7,780 nucleotides of DNA from assembly GCA_030149595.1 (NCBI GenBank), contig JASFBI010000071.1:1-7780 (forward strand), read 5' to 3'. Within the stretch, counting starts at the first letter, position 1. Each line of letters begins with the position of its first letter. Below are positions 5,721 through 7,780 of this stretch, piece after piece. The translations under genes were made by a program, and so were the position numbers. The stretch is from Desulfobacterales bacterium. GTDB taxonomy: Bacteria > Desulfobacterota > Desulfobacteria > Desulfobacterales > DAOWNP01. Below the pieces are notes generated by a model. The model was given only the letters and a program-made list of their open reading frames with translations. It had not been told where the DNA came from and ran no database searches.

Positions 5721-7022
5721 ATGCAAAAAACAAAATTTTTTCTTATTTTTTTGTTAGCTTTCACCATAACAGCATGTTTTGGCCCATTAAAAATGCAACC
5801 TCCCCAAAGCCCTGCCATAGGTTTTATAAAAGCTCCTATTCCACCTATAATACCAAACCCTGTTCTCTCATCCCTTGAAGAAACTGTTAATACAGAACCA
5901 ATAATCAACAAATATGTTTCAAAAAAAAGACCCATAAAAAAAGGGGCTACCATTGGTGTAATGGATTTTGCCTCTTCAGGCCAGAAAGGATCTGGAACAC
6001 TGGTTTCAGATACTTTTTCCATACATTTTTTTAAGCAAGGTTTAAAAGTCGTTGAAAGACAAAATATTAAAAAAATAGTTGAAGAACAAAAAAGAGCTGC
6101 ATCAGGAATGCTTAAAATGAGCGAAAAAGAGATAGCTAAACGAATTGGGAAACTTACAAGAGCTGATTTTATTCTTTTTGGGGCAGTAACCCAGTACCAT
6201 TTTGAAAACACAAAACTTCCTGTCCCTTACAAGATTGACCAAAAAGAGTATAATAAATATCTGACAGAATTAAAAACCTACAAAAAACAAGCAAACCAAT
6301 TCAAACAACAACAATCCACTATGGATGCCAAACAATACGAATATATCAAAAAAAATCTTTTCTATCAGATATTTTCAAATGACAAAAACACTTACCTGCA
6401 CTACCAAAAAAAAATAGTCTCTTCCTGCTTAGGCCCTCCTACCCCAGTATTTTTATGGAAAGGATACAACAGTGCAAAAACACTAAAATATAATTATCCG
6501 TATTTTTCTTCTCAAAAAGTTTTACCCTTTATAGGGATAAAACAAAAAAGCATTGATTTTAAAATTAAAACCCTGGAACAGGATCAGGATGAATGGAATT
6601 TCATATTTAAAGACTTTCTCAAACAATATGACAAAACCATTACAGAAGAAAAGCTTAAAAATGCAATATCAAATTCAGGTTCCTATGCAAACTTTATCAA
6701 CTCAGATATAAAAGATAACTATACTCAAAATGTTGAAAATTTTTGTTCAGAAGGTACAGACAAATTAAAAGATTATCACAGTCTTATTTACCAGATTAAA
6801 GCATCTAAATTACAACCCATTCCAGAAAACATAAAACAATTTGACTTACCTCCTCCACAGGAACGCTTTGTATCTGTTGCAAATCTTGGTATAACCTTTA
6901 AAGTGATTGATATTAAAACAGGAGATATTTTCTGGATAGGTCAGGCTACAAAAAGGGATTTAAATATACAAAAAGGCTTAAATGAAATGATAAGCACAGT
7001 GGTCAAAGAGATAAAAAAATAA
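5721..7022 (+). CDS. CsgG-family outer-membrane lipoprotein with a large insertion
   Basis: 433 aa. The lipoprotein signal peptide ends in I16-T17-A18-C19, a good lipobox. F20 at position +2 is not Asp, which fits outer-membrane sorting. A proline-rich tether (26-47) follows. CsgG-type blocks are clear at 75-159: GATIGVMDFASSG, LKVVERQNIKKIVEEQKR and RADFILFGAVTQY. They resume at 386-407 with VANLGITFKVIDIKTGDIFWIG, followed by a C-terminal helix. Between them lie about 225 residues rich in K, Q, N and Y, largely helical in appearance, with C236 and C342. In CsgG one pore-forming hairpin falls near this point, but this stretch does not look like a beta-hairpin. GAGGG lies 5 bases before the ATG. 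The upstream CsgG-fold gene ends 21 bases earlier, so the pair forms an operon and the two proteins may form a mixed complex at the outer membrane. A CsgG-like secretion role or an LpoB/FlgO-like accessory role are both possible, and neither is shown by the neighbours. Confidence 0.78.
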   Translation: MQKTKFFLIFLLAFTITACFGPLKMQPPQSPAIGFIKAPIPPIIPNPVLSSLEETVNTEPIINKYVSKKRPIKKGATIGVMDFASSGQKGSGTLVSDTFSIHFFKQGLKVVERQNIKKIVEEQKRAASGMLKMSEKEIAKRIGKLTRADFILFGAVTQYHFENTKLPVPYKIDQKEYNKYLTELKTYKKQANQFKQQQSTMDAKQYEYIKKNLFYQIFSNDKNTYLHYQKKIVSSCLGPPTPVFLWKGYNSAKTLKYNYPYFSSQKVLPFIGIKQKSIDFKIKTLEQDQDEWNFIFKDFLKQYDKTITEEKLKNAISNSGSYANFINSDIKDNYTQNVENFCSEGTDKLKDYHSLIYQIKASKLQPIPENIKQFDLPPPQERFVSVANLGITFKVIDIKTGDIFWIGQATKRDLNIQKGLNEMISTVVKEIKK

Positions 7023-7092
7023 AAATTTCTTCAAGTTCAAAGCTAAAATTCTGGATGAATCAGCATTTTGCAACAGCCTGTAGAATAAAGTA

Positions 7093-7129
7093 TATTATCC
7101 ATTGTATATGCTAAATACAATGGATAATA
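7093..7129. terminator. Perfect 15-bp inverted repeat between convergent genes, possible bidirectional terminator
   Basis: TATTATCCATTGTAT (7093-7107) and its exact complement ATACAATGGATAATA (7115-7129) enclose a 7-base loop. The repeat lies between the convergent ends of the CsgG-like lipoprotein gene and glnN, where a shared terminator is expected. It is not classical, because the stem has only three G-C pairs and no clean T-run follows on either strand (the minus side reads TACTTTATTC). It could instead be a transcript 3'-end stabiliser or a dispersed palindromic repeat. Confidence 0.45.
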
Positions 7130-7189
7130 CATGGAATATTACAATTAATTTCCCTGGAAAAAAATTGAAGCATCTAAATCATTCAGATT

Positions 7190-7780
7190 TTATTTAATAA
7201 AAAGCATCTCCTGATATACAGGAAGATCCCAAAGATCATCTGCAACAACAGCTTCAAGCATATCAACTGTTTCCCTGACTTCTGACATAGCCGGAATAAT
7301 TTTTCCGTAGCATATTTTTGCCTGGGATATATGGTCTTCATCTTCCTGGGAAATAACATCTTTAAGTACTGCAACACTTGACTTAAGATCTTTAATCAAT
7401 ACAGATATTTCAGAAAGAACAGAATTATCACAATCAAGACCAAGCTCTTTCATTTTTAAGCAACTATCAGCAAGCTCTGTCTGATAGCGTACAGCTGAAG
7501 GGTAAACAATTGTATTTGCCATTTCAATAGTTGTTTTAGCCTCAACCATTATCTTAAGAATATACTGTTCTATATATATTTCAAAACGACTGTTAAGTTC
7601 TATTTTTGATAAAACATTGTATTTGTCAAAAAGTTCAATTGCTTCTTCTTCACAAAAAGCCAAAAGAGCTTCAGGAGTAGTTTTAAGATTTGGAAGCCCT
7701 CTTTTTGCTGCCTCTACCTGCCGCAGATCAGTATAGTTATCGCCGTTAAAAATAACTGATCCATGCTCATCTATTACTTT
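7190..7780 (-). CDS. glnN: Type III glutamine synthetase, C-terminal 196 residues (cut by window edge)
   Basis: The minus-strand frame is open from the right edge to TAA at 7192-7190. The true start lies outside the window, since GSIII enzymes are around 700 residues. The visible part begins with VIFNGDNYTD, then AAKRGLPNLKTTPEAL and EEEAIELFDKYNVLSKIELNSR, followed by FEIYIEQYILKIMVEAKT and ending WDLPVYQEMLFIK. These blocks are characteristic of the GSIII C-terminal region: the end of the catalytic domain, then the helical GSIII-specific C-terminal domain. The enzyme joins ammonia to glutamate using ATP in the cytoplasm. The ATP- and metal-binding residues are upstream of this fragment, so activity cannot be judged. 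A TTG at 7663 could be mistaken for a start, but the family match continues unbroken upstream of it. It converges on the CsgG-like lipoprotein gene, with an inverted repeat between them. Confidence 0.9.
   Translation of the reverse strand, partial: KVIDEHGSVIFNGDNYTDLRQVEAAKRGLPNLKTTPEALLAFCEEEAIELFDKYNVLSKIELNSRFEIYIEQYILKIMVEAKTTIEMANTIVYPSAVRYQTELADSCLKMKELGLDCDNSVLSEISVLIKDLKSSVAVLKDVISQEDEDHISQAKICYGKIIPAMSEVRETVDMLEAVVADDLWDLPVYQEMLFIK

Noticed and set aside
5696..6211. 171-codon open frame on the minus strand
   Set aside because: It lies opposite the well-supported lipoprotein gene, has no recognisable domain and no ribosome binding site that I could see, and its composition looks like the antisense of Lys/Phe-rich codons. 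It is a shadow frame.
7176..7190. AAATC-attca-GATTT hairpin at the glnN stop
   Set aside because: The stem has five pairs with one G-C and does not extend. It is too weak to call a terminator beside the perfect 15-bp repeat nearby.
7183..7377. 64-codon minus-strand frame overlapping glnN
   Set aside because: It lies in another frame of the same strand inside clear glutamine synthetase sequence and has no independent support.
7661..7663. TTG as a start for a 157-residue independent protein
   Set aside because: The same frame continues upstream to the window edge with typical type III glutamine synthetase sequence (GDNYTD, RGLPNLKTTPEAL), so it is an internal codon of a cut gene.

Overview
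The window is an AT-rich bacterial chromosome segment, roughly 30% GC by eye. It looks like a Gram-negative anaerobe of the Desulfobacterota (Desulfobacterales-like). The reasons are a type IV pilus / type II secretion style inner-membrane assembly operon, an outer-membrane lipoprotein, a type III glutamine synthetase, and an RNase II-family protein whose N-terminal region resembles sulfate-reducer homologues I remember. The taxonomic call is an inference from memory, not a search.

Layout. Positions 1-2244, minus strand: a translationally coupled pair, a 616-aa PilM-PilN (or GspL-like) fusion followed by a PilO/GspM-like protein that runs off the left edge. Positions 2245-2609: a divergent, non-coding spacer with short inverted repeats and weak candidate promoters. 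Positions 2610-4592, plus strand: a complete RNB-domain (RNase II/VacB family) exoribonuclease with intact catalytic motifs and no visible Shine-Dalgarno. Positions 4593-4847: a very AT-rich non-coding spacer with a 15-bp direct repeat and an AT-only inverted repeat. Positions 4848-7022, plus strand: a two-gene unit of CsgG-fold proteins, one with a Sec-type signal peptide and one a lipoprotein with a large insertion in the fold. Positions 7023-7189: a convergent spacer holding a perfect 15-bp inverted repeat. Positions 7190-7780, minus strand: the C-terminal 196 codons of a type III glutamine synthetase (GlnN), cut by the right edge.

Functionally, the left operon supplies the inner-membrane alignment platform (PilM/N/O) of a type IV filament machine. 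The RNase and glutamine synthetase are housekeeping genes. The part with least precedent is the CsgG-like pair. Both proteins share the same alpha/beta signature blocks and are exported, and they probably act together in the outer membrane/periplasm. No curlin, flagellar or penicillin-binding-protein gene sits beside them to name the pathway. No mobile element, CRISPR array, tRNA or rRNA was seen.
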